A DNA stretch of 64,000 bases, taken from the NCBI GenBank assembly GCA_025526935.1, contig JAHLKD010000032.1, forward strand, positions 310,001-374,000, written 5' to 3'. Position numbers and translations under genes: made by a program. Shown in pieces: positions 22,359-32,364 of the stretch. The DNA is from Cladochytrium replicatum. Taxonomy: Eukaryota; Chytridiomycota; Chytridiomycetes; Cladochytriales; Cladochytriaceae. The notes below the pieces were generated by a model. That model did no database searches. It saw only the letters and a list, made by a program, of their open reading frames with translations, and was not told where the DNA came from. Within the stretch, counting starts at the first letter, position 1, and the number at the start of each line of letters is the position of its first letter.

Positions 22359-25300
22359 ATGTCGAATAAACGGCCGAGAGAGGAGGGCTCGGACGATGAG
22401 GATAGAGAGGATACGCGGTTTGGTGGTGAAGCGATGGATTTATCAGAGAGTCCACCTCAAATTCCGCTTTCAGATCCATCCTTTGTCAAAATTGGTGTTA
22501 TGTCCGCTCAAAGCATGTCATCACCGCGATCACCCATGGGTTGGATTTCACAGCGAACTAGAGCAGCTCCATTGCAAACAACGCCTAGGAAGATCAGAAG
22601 AGCCATGGCTTATGTCGGAGAAGTGGGAAGTCCCTCGCTATCTGCGAGCCGACGACTAATTGAACATCAACAGCAGAACATCTCTCAGTCACCGTGTCGC
22701 GATCGCAGTACCCCACAACGACTTTTATCTGGAAATATGATTGAAAGAACGCTATCGAATCAAGCAGATGGTTTTATGACCAAGGTCAGAAACGAAATTC
22801 CTGATACACCAAGTTCGAAGAAACGACGGCGAATCTGCGAGGACGAAGGATCTGACATGGAATTCTCTGTATCGACAGCCGATAAAGCTGATTACTCGAT
22901 CCAGACGGGGCCGATTGGTTTCAAATTTCAGTTCAGCCAACCAGACTCTAAAGCCTGTGTGAACCCTGTAGGCAACGATAGCACCAATCCGTTTGTGTTT
23001 GGAGCATCTCATCCATCAGTGAGCACACGAATCTCTCCACATCTGAGCACTTTGAGCGCTCCAATGGACAGTTCGTGTGCACAATGGTCTGCACCGAATG
23101 CTTCAGCATTGGTCATTCAAACGCCGACGCAAGAGAAACCTCTTCAGCAATGCCATAGTGATCGGTCGTTGAAAGCCTCTAAATCCATGATTTTCTCGTC
23201 AACACAGGAGACTTCCTGCTTACCAAATGCCGTCCACGCCCTTCAACCTATTATCACACAGAGCAATATTCAGCCAACGTCGAATTCATCCAGGGAAACA
23301 GCTGTGATGACTGTAAACCTTCAGGAAACGCTTTCCTTTTTCCTGATTTATATCGATTCAAACGAGTTGACATCATCTACAGCAAATGGGCTTTTTGGGA
23401 TGGTATTCAACGAAGAGAGCCATGTCACACTTGATTTTGTTCATCAGAGCGCGTGGTCTGGAGTGATTACCTGGATCGCACACATAATTGTAGGCGAGAA
23501 AGAGAGGAATATCGTTCCCTTCTACAAAATCTTAAGGAAAGTCGTGACTTACGGGTAAGCTTACTCCTTGAGAATATGGCTGGTGATACTACTTTTCTTG
23601 TTTATAAGTGCCCAGCATCGCAAGTCGCATGGAATGACTTTCATTCAGTTGATGGAGGGTGTTGTCAGAGTTCTTAGCAGTATTTTTCCTCGTCTCATCA
23701 TTGAGAAAGAAAGTCGTCTGCCTGAGTTGTTAGCGATGGTGCTAACGAGCGAGGCTGCAGACCCCAAACCGTTCCTCGATTGCGTTAGGGCGCGTTTTAC
23801 TATTACAGCTGAATCCTATCAGCTGTTGAGCAGACAATTTGACAGCTCCAAGTCACTCTTCCAGTCGCTAGTAAACTATGACCAACTCAGCTCAGGATTT
23901 CCACATGATCTCTTTTGCTACTCATGGATGCTCTTCCTATTGTGCCAATGTAAGTATATATGAGCGAAAGTTATCAGTATTGAAAACCTAGTTTAAAGTT
24001 AACAATGCGAAACACGGAGAGCGAAACGACGATCAGTTATGCATCCAATGCGTGCTATTTGTGACCTCACAACCTGGCGTTGACAGGCGGTCAATAGGAG
24101 AAGGTAGTAGACGTTAAGCAACGAAAAAAGTGCTCATTTTGCTAGTGTCACTTCGTCATCATGACGTGAACGCAGCCGTCGATTGGATCTACAGAGGAGA
24201 CGAAGTCAGTACAAAGTTATGCAGCGAAAGGGGATTCGATTATCAATCATTTGCAGTTCAAGCGTCTATTGTGATTTCCTCTGTTGAGGTAAATGATACA
24301 ATGAAGCTATTTCGTATCTGGTTGCTAAAAGATAACTTCGAAGCATTTGGTCGGCAAGTCACGGTTCCTCTCAAGCCAATCCATTCAGCACCCCGGACAT
24401 TTTCCGTGGAATGCATACGAGGGGTCCTTTGTGGATCATCCACAGTCATATCTTCCTGCGAACTTGATCGACATCGCACGCCAGTTGGATTTTTTCACAA
24501 TTAATCAAGAACGGGAATTGGACGGCACCATGTTCTTGGATCGTACTTTCTTGACTGGTAATCTTGAATGCTTTTCTGCTCACAACGACAAAGTTTTAAG
24601 AAGTAATGTATAGACACACCGAGGACGGTTTTCCGTACTCCTTGCGCGCCGAGAGTCTCAAAAGCGCCTGCGTCTAAATTAAATCTGTCAAGCATGATGA
24701 AGCAGGTTTCTAAGTTTGGGGTAAGGCCACATTTTATAGCAACGCAGGAATTACGACTATAACTGCCTTAGCAACTTATGCCTGCAACACCATTGACGGC
24801 GAATCCCCGGTCATTGACATTAAAGAATTCAAACCTCAGTGCTACAAAACAAGATATCATGATGGTCCAAAGACGCATTTCTGATGCGCTGAAAGTGGAG
24901 GTATGTGAACCAAACTCCAACGCCCAATGTATAGTATCTTAGTCTCGATCATAAAGATTAACGTTAAGAGTCTCATCGACAGATATTTCCCAGCTGCTCG
25001 TGCAAATGAGATTACTTCTGTCATCAAACAGCGGATCTGCGAATTTATTGGTCAGTAAATCCCCCCAAAGGAAAAGAAGGAACTTTCTTCTTATCAATGA
25101 TTCTGTAATAGCGCAAACGATCAGACGCTATCCATCGACAGATAAGGTGGAGATCAGGAGGTGTGAACAATTGTATTACAGTTTACTTTCATCGACTCTG
25201 CGCTGCGAGGAAAGGCGTCTACACACGGTAGCTGTGGTTTTTGTTTTTTCGCGACTTGTACTCAAAAACATCTTTCAAGGTGACATGGGATGATCTTCTT

Positions 25301-26713
25301 TGCGATAATCAATTTCACGTATGTTTAATTTTGCTTGCATACGAGTTCAATCGACTTGCATTCAAGGTACTGTGTGTGTGCCCGCTCAACTTCGCGGTTA
25401 TTGATTTGACGATACGAAAGCTACCCGACTGCGAGTTTGATTTTGCCCAAGAGCTGCTGTGCGTAGAACCTCTTGAGCTTTGTTTGATCGGACAACTTGT
25501 GCGCAAGAACGAACAAGAGGTATTATGCATCCAATGATCTGAGGGTATTCCCAATTTTAATGGTATGCTAGTTGATGGGACCCAAGCTTCTAAACAACAG
25601 AGTGATGGAGCTGGAGGAGCGATTCTTGGAGACTTGGTTGTGGAAAGGAAGCAGATACTATGACATAATGGCTCACCTGAAAAGCCAGAGTATTGGTTAG
25701 ACAGTGTGTTAGGAAATGAAGATGGTTGTGACTAAGTGATATTGTAGGGATGGAATTGGTCACAAAGGTAATGCAGCTTCATGAAGATGCCACAAAGGGG
25801 TTGAGCAACGAAGAAGACCCACAATTTCCCGGGTTTCATGTGCTCAAGGTATGCTGATGCAATACTGTGCCTATTCATCTCTATTTACATCGCATTTCAG
25901 ACGTTAAAATCGATGGTACTGCGAATGGCGGATGCAAGAATGAAGATTCTTTGCAAAGAGTTGGCTCTTCGTGACGAGATCGCGAATCAGGTACTTAATG
26001 CAATCTCGATTGTCCTTTCTTAAATCTATTGACCTTTTTCTATATTTTGCTTCCAGGGGTGGGAGTATATGAAAGCTTGCTTGGAGACCGAGTTCGAGAA
26101 TCGGTTTATTCAGAACTCAAACATCGACCGGCTTATGATCTGCTGTCTCCACAGTGCGGCTCGAGTTCTAAACACGGACATAAAGTTCCAAATTATAATC
26201 GAGAAGTATCGAACGCAACCGCAGGTCACAGAAGAGGTGCGTATCAGCTCAATGAAAGCACGCGGCAACTGATTCGGCGTAACAGATGATCGAGTCGTTA
26301 AAAGTCGGAAATGCTGAACACGCCTCATTGGTTGATTTCCACAACAACCAATTCATTCCAAAGTTTCGCCCGTTTCTTGGCCCGGTATGAACTGTGTGGC
26401 TGCTCTTCCTTTCTCTGCTGAACCACTTCTTGCAGCGATCTCATCCGGAGGAGCCTTCGCACCACGGAGGACTTCCCACACGAACACCGCTGACAAGAAA
26501 GGTAACATTCCTCTGTGAGCTCCGAATGAAAAGCGTTTATATAAATATTGGACATCAACTGCACACTAGTTGTCAAGCTGTGAAATACTGAACGGATCGT
26601 CCTCGCCCATGCCAATAGTGAAGGGGTCGAAGAAAACATTGAACATGATGAACTCCATTTATGTCGATCCCCGCCTTTCTCTTCTTCGATCACACGGCAA
26701 AGTTCGTGAATAA
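22359..26713 (+). CDS. RB1-like: retinoblastoma-family pocket protein
   Basis: Nuclear repressor of E2F-driven S-phase genes. A long, disordered N-terminus (first about 300 residues) carries many Ser/Thr-Pro sites and basic clusters, as expected of a CDK target. The N-terminal cyclin-like domain (DUF3452 type) follows: FTITAESYQLLSRQF and HDLFCYSWMLFLLCQ (23790-23948). A linker reads RELDGTMFLDRTFLT, then DTPRTVFRTPCAP. Pocket A is marked by IDRYFPAARANEI, CEQLYYSLLSSTLRCEERRL, DNQFHVCLILLAYEF and MELEERFLETWLW (24965-25650). Pocket B has ETEFENRFIQNSNIDRLMIC, IIIEKYRTQPQVTEE and SLVDFHNNQFIPKFRPFLGP (25750-26385). The last exon ends MMNSIYVDPRLSLLRSHGKV, like the C-terminal segment of animal family members. 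I count at least 14 introns; total about 1,100 residues. Chytrids are reported to keep Rb/E2F, whereas yeasts and moulds use SBF/Whi5. Confidence 0.88.
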
Positions 26714-27144
26714 TTCGGCCCGACCATTCGCAACATTCCCTCGATTTCGTTTGCTCTGGCTAGACAGTCTGGAGCGAAAGAGGATCAATCAGCAACGGTA
26801 AAAATCAAACGGAATACTAGCAAAAGAGACACCCCTATTTATCTTTCCTTTCCCGATTTGTCTGCATCTTTTTCCCCGAACTTCTTCCATATTCGCTACA
26901 ACACGCAAGCGATCTGTTTCTTATTCCATACAGCTTCCCTTCCAACTCTCTTTGTGCTGTTGATTTTTGCTTCTGGCTCGCGATTTGCAAAAAAAAACTT
27001 AGTCGACGTTGCTATTGTATCCAATTATAACGCCGCACATCGTTTTTCGGATTGATATTGCTGTTGCCAAACGTGCATCAGCAGATTTTTGATGATTCCG
27101 TCGATGAGAGTTTTGGCCCCGAGCAATTAACAAAAGGAGAGGAG
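26714..27144. other. intergenic between convergent 3' ends, nothing seen
   Basis: About 430 bp, AT-rich, between the stop of the pocket-protein gene and the stop of SmE on the other strand. A plus-strand frame at 26858-27055 has no family resemblance and no support. Confidence 0.5.
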
Positions 27145-27735
27145 TTAATGTAAACTAACCTGAATTAGCTAAAAGTGGAAACGATCAGCACAACCAAAAT
27201 AGTCGTAAGAAATTGTCGATCTTACAGTAATATTGTCTCCTTTTAGCAAAATTCGACCGAGAGGCTTCCGTGTCTCTTTCTTCACCGAAATCTCTTCAGC
27301 TTCATCCAAAACTAAATTCATGAATTCGTCGAAACCCTAATTAAAAAATACTACACTAAGTGAACGCAATCACGAAGCGGGTTGGTGCGAGTACCAAAAT
27401 TCTTCCTTCTATCCTCAGGTCAACCTGAGAGGGCATGTCAGTTCGAACAAATTATGTGTTTTGTATAGAAACATCACAATACCTGCTCGTAGAGCCAGAT
27501 TTGCACGCGAACTTTCTGCAGTAGCAAATGAATAATTAGATGATAATTTAGAGAGAATTGGAAGCAGCTCCTCGGCATGATCCCTGGGGACTACCCGATT
27601 GCATACCTGTTGAAGGTAACGGAACATCAACGTCTGTTGGGGTAAAGGAATATCAGGTACCGCAAAACACGATCAATCAATCCATTTCAAACTTACGATG
27701 GGCTGCAAGAGCACCTTCTGCACCTTCTGTGACAT
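27145..27735 (-). CDS. SNRPE: Sm core protein E of spliceosomal snRNPs
   Basis: Part of the seven-member Sm ring on U1, U2, U4 and U5 snRNAs. Six tiny exons give about 87 residues: [43 protein letters not shown], then [16 protein letters not shown] with [14 protein letters not shown], and LIQVSLH. All joins have GT..AG ends and keep the frame. Sm1 ([15 protein letters not shown]) and Sm2 ([10 protein letters not shown]) are complete. No single open frame covers it, which makes it easy to miss. Its start codon faces that of the export factor at 27790, only 54 bp away. Confidence 0.93.
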
Positions 27736-27789
27736 ATTTTTTGAGTCTGTGGTTGGGTAGCTGGGTGAGTGTGGCTTGCCAACAGAGAG
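27736..27789. promoter_or_regulatory. 54-bp shared divergent promoter interval
   Basis: The start codons of SmE (minus, 27735) and the NXT1-like gene (plus, 27790) are separated by 54 bp. Both transcripts must start within or very near this interval or inside each other's leader. An in-frame upstream Met codon on the plus side at 27769 would make the gap even shorter. Confidence 0.6.
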
Positions 27790-28329
27790 ATGGGCAGCAC
27801 CGCGCAACAGAGGTTCGACGTCGCCAGCAGAGGAGCAGACAACTTTGTCAAGCTGTACTATTCAACGTTTGACTCGAACCGAATCCAACTGCAGCAGCTC
27901 TACAGAGACAGCTCCGTGATCCTGTGGAACGGAAACCCATTTCAAGGTGGGACGCCGTACATGGAGTTTTGCCAGAAACTACCAGCATCAGGTGGGCTGC
28001 ATTGGCCTTTTTTTTAGCATCTGCTACGGGAATTACTGATGCTCTGTTGGTTGTTTGGTGTCAGATCACAAGCTCTCGTCGTACGACTCACAACCTATCG
28101 CAATGAAGGACAAGGATGTGTTGGTTAACGTGAATGGTACCGTGTCTCATTTCTCTTTTATTGAAGGATTAAATTGAATTTTCTTCTGTCTTTCCCTCCA
28201 GGGGCGGTTCGATATGGAACAGAATCGTTCAGACAGTTCTGTCACACATTTATTCTCACGCCGGATCCGGAAAACATGACTTCGAGGGGATATGTTATTG
28301 GCATGGAGTCATTTCGACTTGTTTCCTAG
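27790..28329 (+). CDS. NXT1: NTF2-related export protein (NXT1/p15)
   Basis: Small NTF2-fold partner of the TAP/NXF1 (Mex67) mRNA export receptor, acting at the nuclear pore. Exons 27790-27991, 28065-28136 and 28202-28329, about 133 residues. Diagnostic stretches are GADNFVKLYYSTFDSNRIQL, SSVILWNGNPFQG, YDSQPIAMKDKDVLVNVNG, RQFCHTFILTP and a final MESFRLVS. The WNGN block and the FILTP near the end fit the p15 family better than the Ran carrier NTF2. Most well-studied fungi use the unrelated-looking Mtr2 in this role. It is transcribed divergently from SmE. Confidence 0.88.
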
Positions 28330-29673
28330 TGTTCTAAACCAACAGTTTGGCGGAATGTGATTTTATTTATACGTGTGTTTGGGAGTTACTTAACCAACCC
28401 GATCGCAAGTTCCTCCTTGAGCCCATTTTGCATCAACTATTACGAGTGACTCCTTTGTATGCAACGCAGTTGCTTCAATTCAGTTAGACATTTTTCCCAA
28501 GGAAGTCTGTTCTTTTATGTGCTTGCATTCGGAATACTCCTCGAAACAAAAACAGGATTACTAACAGCCAGTTCAAGAAAGCTGCATCAAACACTTCGAA
28601 AAACAAACACCTGACTGACTATCGAAAAACACTTGAAAAGAATGTGGTATCGAAACAAGAAAAAAGTTCTAAAAAGACTGATGAAATCAGAACACACACA
28701 AGGAAGTCGTTTCTCAAAAACAAACCAAAAAACCCCTAAAAAATACAACGTACATTTGAAATCCAAATCAGCGAGATTCGACATCGACCAGCTTGGCCTT
28801 CTCCGACTTCTCCGAAGACGACGACGGCTCTCGCAAGCGATGGAAGTCCCCGTCCTCGTCCATTGGGGAGTAGAGCAACGAAACTGTGCGCGGGGTGATG
28901 TTCTGGTGATATGGCCAGGTTGTGAAAAGAGATAGGATCGTGCAATAGAGAGGGAGACAAAAAAGAAGATTTGGATCAGATATATTTTGTCATTTTGGCA
29001 AATAAAAAAGAAAACGAAAAAAACACAGAAATTTCTTCAAATGAAAACCGAAAACACTCCCGGTTTCGTGCTACACTCAAGAGGCTCGCACGAACGCACG
29101 CACGCAGACGAGAACACAACACACACGGGGAAAAGAAAGATTGCAATGAGAACTCGAAAATGTTTCTGGGATATTAATGGGGGGTTGAGAAGGCAAGCGG
29201 AAAGGTGAGGTTTGGGAAGGGGAGGGAGGAGACACGATGAATCCAAATGGGAACACCACACAAAGTCTGTACAAAGACAAAGGGGCGGAGCCAGCCGCAC
29301 CTGCACCGACGAAGAGCAATAAATCTGGTTCATTCTCCATAGACTCAGTGTTTGCGACGCACAAAATTGGTCCCCGCTTCCATCATGAGCTCTCACGTGT
29401 GTGCACAAACCGGTTTGGTCCAGCAATATACAGAACACTTGCCAAATAGAGGGAAGAATGAGAAATGAGGAAAAAGGGATTAGTGTGATATAAAGGGTAA
29501 AATTCCCGTCCATTTTTGTCCTTGGCCCCGCCCCCCACGAACGCTGCTCGTTCTTTGTGTGGTGATGTGTTGAGAATAGCGAAACAAACTAATGGAAAGT
29601 GTGTGAAATTGTGTTTTGTTTTTGGAAAGATATTGTCCACGCGTGCGTGCGTTTTGTGCATGTGGTTCCAGTT
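28330..29673. other. long intergenic stretch with CA/GT-rich tract
   Basis: About 1.3 kb between the 3' end of NXT1 and the annotated stop of NIPA. It includes purine-rich runs, a CA-rich tract around 29085-29125 and an exon-like piece at 28768-28902 (listed separately). The long minus-strand frame across 29037-29513 is low in charge and rich in Ser/Leu/Phe and I do not think it codes. Confidence 0.45.
28768..28902 (-). other. exon-like frame, possible alternative last exon of NIPA
   Basis: On the minus strand a CAG acceptor is followed by 44 sense codons and a TGA: NITPRTVSLLYSPMDEDGDF, then an EPSSSSEKSEKAK stretch. The acidic and phosphorylatable composition looks like a cytoplasmic tail. 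Upstream, inside the last NIPA exon near 29735, a good donor (G|GTTAGT) would join in phase. The intron would then be about 830 bp, unusually long for this genome. It could also belong to an unseen gene. Confidence 0.35.
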
Positions 29674-31139
29674 TCAATCGTCCATATCCTCCTCACTCTC
29701 CCCAAACTCTTGGAATGTCCTCAGAAGATGTGTCTCACTAACCACTCCAGGCCTTACTCCGTTAGCCGACCCATTTCTCCTCCCCTTCTCGAGCAGGATG
29801 GCCCCTGGCGATGCGCTCCCTGGTCCCATCCCACCGCTCGTGCCGATTGCTGTGAGCGAGAGCGGTGTAAGCGAGGCTTCTCTTTGCTTAGACTCGTTGA
29901 GCAAAAAGACGCCAATGAAGATCGTGATGAAGCCGCAGAAAACCGTTACGACGTTAATCGGGAGGGCTTCGTTGAAGCCTTGGAATAGAATGACGGAGGC
30001 GATGATGGTGGCCGTGGTGAACATAACAAAGTAAACTGAAATGCAATGGATTAGCAAAAAAAATCAAAATTTAGCGAGCGATGGCAAACATCACACAGGT
30101 CCCAGACATACTTGGTGTCACCCTAATTTTAACGTAAGTATGATATTGCAGTTAATTTTAAAAAATGCAGGAGGACTTACCGATTTGTGGAGAACATGTC
30201 GAGAGCTTTGTTGAAGTAGTTGATCTGCGTAACGGCGCAAACTACCACGACAATTCCAAAGACATATGTTGAAGGGTATACAAGCTGGTTGTGGCCCGAA
30301 AACGTCAGCTTCAATGCGATACCAAAGCCTTTCGCTGCCATGACGGAGATTGATCCGACCATAGAGCAAATGGAAAGGTATACAAGCATCGAACGCTTTC
30401 CGTACTTTGGTGCAACACGATAGATGAGGAATAGAGTGGCTCCTGCAACAATGATCATGTAGATCAAGAACGCTGGACAAATCGGAAGAATAGTTTTAAG
30501 TATGTCCCGTGTGTTCAAGTTCGAGGATGATTACCAGGCTGAATAACGAAGGCAAGAATTTCGTCAACAGATTCCACTTTCTTTTCTTCCGGACTGTGGA
30601 GAATAATAAGGACTGCACCAAGAATGCAAAGTGCACATCCAATAATGCCTTCCTTTCCCAGCTGTTCTTTCAAGAAAATTTGCGCAAGAACCGCACTAAA
30701 TAACAAAACACAATGAGTATCGAATACACTCAAAGGATCGGTCGCTCTAACCTGATTAGTACACTCCCTGCGCCGAGCGGTGTCACCAATATTGCTGGAG
30801 CATATGAATACGCTGCAAAGTTGGCTGCTTCGCCTAGTGCCACTTAAGAAGACGTATGGTAAGATCACAGATTCTCTCTTGAAAGACATCATTTTACACA
30901 TACTTGTAACTGTCCCGATCCACCATGTGTAACTCCGAAGATATTTGTAGTTATCCCCTGCACCACCTGCAGGACAGTACCAATAAGACTCGTAATACGC
31001 GCATTGAGAACAACTCCGTACCTCCGTTGCTCTTTGTTGACTCTGTGAGGGCCATTTTTGTGATGATAAAGCTGATTCCGATCAACACGCTCGATATGAC
31101 TGCGAGGATGAGCCCCACATATTTATCGTCGAGAGCCAT
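29674..31139 (-). CDS. NIPA: NIPA-family magnesium transporter
   Basis: Multi-pass membrane transporter of the DMT superfamily that moves Mg2+. It starts at 31139 with [20 protein letters not shown] and [11 protein letters not shown], then the family signature [20 protein letters not shown] and [18 protein letters not shown]. Next come [19 protein letters not shown], a long loop, [32 protein letters not shown] and [16 protein letters not shown], with [16 protein letters not shown] near the C-terminus. About eight to nine membrane helices. Six or so short introns interrupt it, e.g. after STKSNG and after GTVT. The C-terminal tail is Gly/Ser-rich and ends in an acidic EEDMDD. Divergent from mL40. 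Confidence 0.92.
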
Positions 31140-31636
31140 TATTGTCGAGTTCGTGTGTATTTTAGGCGAGATGTTCGCTCAAAGGGCCTAGGTAGAACAC
31201 TCGAACAAATATGTCAATCTACCCAGACATTTAACTTTGAAGAAACGAAAAGCTGCAAAGTTGAGCGCACCAGGAAATTGAGTGTAGAGCACCGAAGCCG
31301 GTGCAGAGAGTGGGGAGCACGAAGAAGTGCCAAGAGAGACAACTGGGCGTTTCTCGCCGGAGTGGAGAGACAAGGAAGGACGCGCCAACAATGACGCGAA
31401 AGGGCAGCGTAATTGAGCGGAGAGCCTTGAGCGAAGAGTTGTAGCAGCGCACGAACGAGCGTAATAATATCTACGTACGTTTAACGATGGCGGGTGTCAA
31501 TCAATCAAATTTGAGTTGTTGTTTCAGTTCCGCTGGGGTGGTTTTTGTTGTTTTGGTTAGCCCACATCAGTGGCTTAGTGTTCACTGGGTGCTCAAAATC
31601 AACAAAAAATCAACAAAAACAACCATCAACTGAAAA
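31140..31636. promoter_or_regulatory. divergent promoter region of NIPA and mL40
   Basis: 497 bp between opposed start codons at 31139 (minus) and 31637 (plus). No gene is visible. Just before the mL40 ATG there is a repeated tcaacaaaaa (about 31597-31620). I see no clear TATA box. Confidence 0.45.
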
Positions 31637-32119
31637 ATGCTCTCGGCAAAGAGAATCTCCGTCGTGGTTCGGTCATGCCTGGTCGGGGGACGGAAGACTG
31701 CTGTGCGCTTCGAATCGTCTGCTCGGCCGATAAAGGGCGGTGGAATCCTGGGCGATCGTCGAATCCAGCAAATGCAAGAGTTCCTCTATACCCCCGTCCA
31801 ACCAACACCTCCACCACCAGAGAACGACCCGGCTGTGCAGCAGGAGCACGATGAGACCGAAATCATCGAACGTATGTGGGCACTGGAGAAACTCGAAGAG
31901 GCTCGATCGGAGATGGATGCGTTGAAACGCAAGTACCGTGCAATGCGATTGGCGATGCTGGAGCTGGAGAAGGTTGACGAAAGACTATTTGGGGGGGCTA
32001 TTTCGGGAGGGTTGGCGGACGAAGGAGACACCTCTTACGTTACGTTCCCTCGAAACCTGCGCATACCAACGGAAACTCCCCCATTATCTGGCTTCCACCC
32101 TCCAGCAGATTCGTCATAG
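31637..32119 (+). CDS. MRPL28: mitochondrial large-subunit ribosomal protein mL40
   Basis: Single-exon gene, 160 residues. The N-terminus (MLSAKRISVVVRSCLVGGRK) is basic and lacks acidic residues, as in a mitochondrial import sequence. The core IIERMWALEKLEEARSEMDA with KRKYRAMRLAMLELEKVD resembles the helical part of mL40 (yeast Mrpl28). The end, FPRNLRIPTETPPLSGF, matches its C-terminal signature. The role is structural in the mitoribosome. The assignment rests on motif recall over a short, divergent family, so it is likely rather than certain. Confidence 0.72.
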   Translation: MLSAKRISVVVRSCLVGGRKTAVRFESSARPIKGGGILGDRRIQQMQEFLYTPVQPTPPPPENDPAVQQEHDETEIIERMWALEKLEEARSEMDALKRKYRAMRLAMLELEKVDERLFGGAISGGLADEGDTSYVTFPRNLRIPTETPPLSGFHPPADSS

Positions 32120-32364
32120 TGGGAAACAACACTGGGAGAACAATAAAAGCTCCGCCTTCTCGGTTCAAATAGCTTGTTATTTGGTTATTGAACATGCATC
32201 GATTAAATTAAGTTCAATTATTCGCTCATGACCCCCTAATTTTCCCTTGATTTCGAGGGTGATCGCCGCCGTCCTTGGATGTTCTTTTCCTTTAGGTCCA
32301 CTCTTACTTGCTCAACATTCTTAGCTCCGAGGAAAAAGTCGATCGCGCTCTGCGATTACGCAGT

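Noticed and set aside
25440-25480. An LxCxE-like word (LLCVE) inside the Rb-family gene
   Set aside because: It lies within the predicted pocket A helices themselves, where hydrophobic and acidic residues are common. LxCxE matters in partners, not in the pocket, so this is chance.
27790-28329. Ran carrier NTF2
   Set aside because: Same fold, but ILWNGN, the HTFILTP end and overall spacing fit the NXT1/p15 mRNA export factor.
29037-29513. 158-codon minus-strand frame with several hydrophobic runs
   Set aside because: Composition follows a CA/GT- and purine-rich tract; no start context, splice partner or family.
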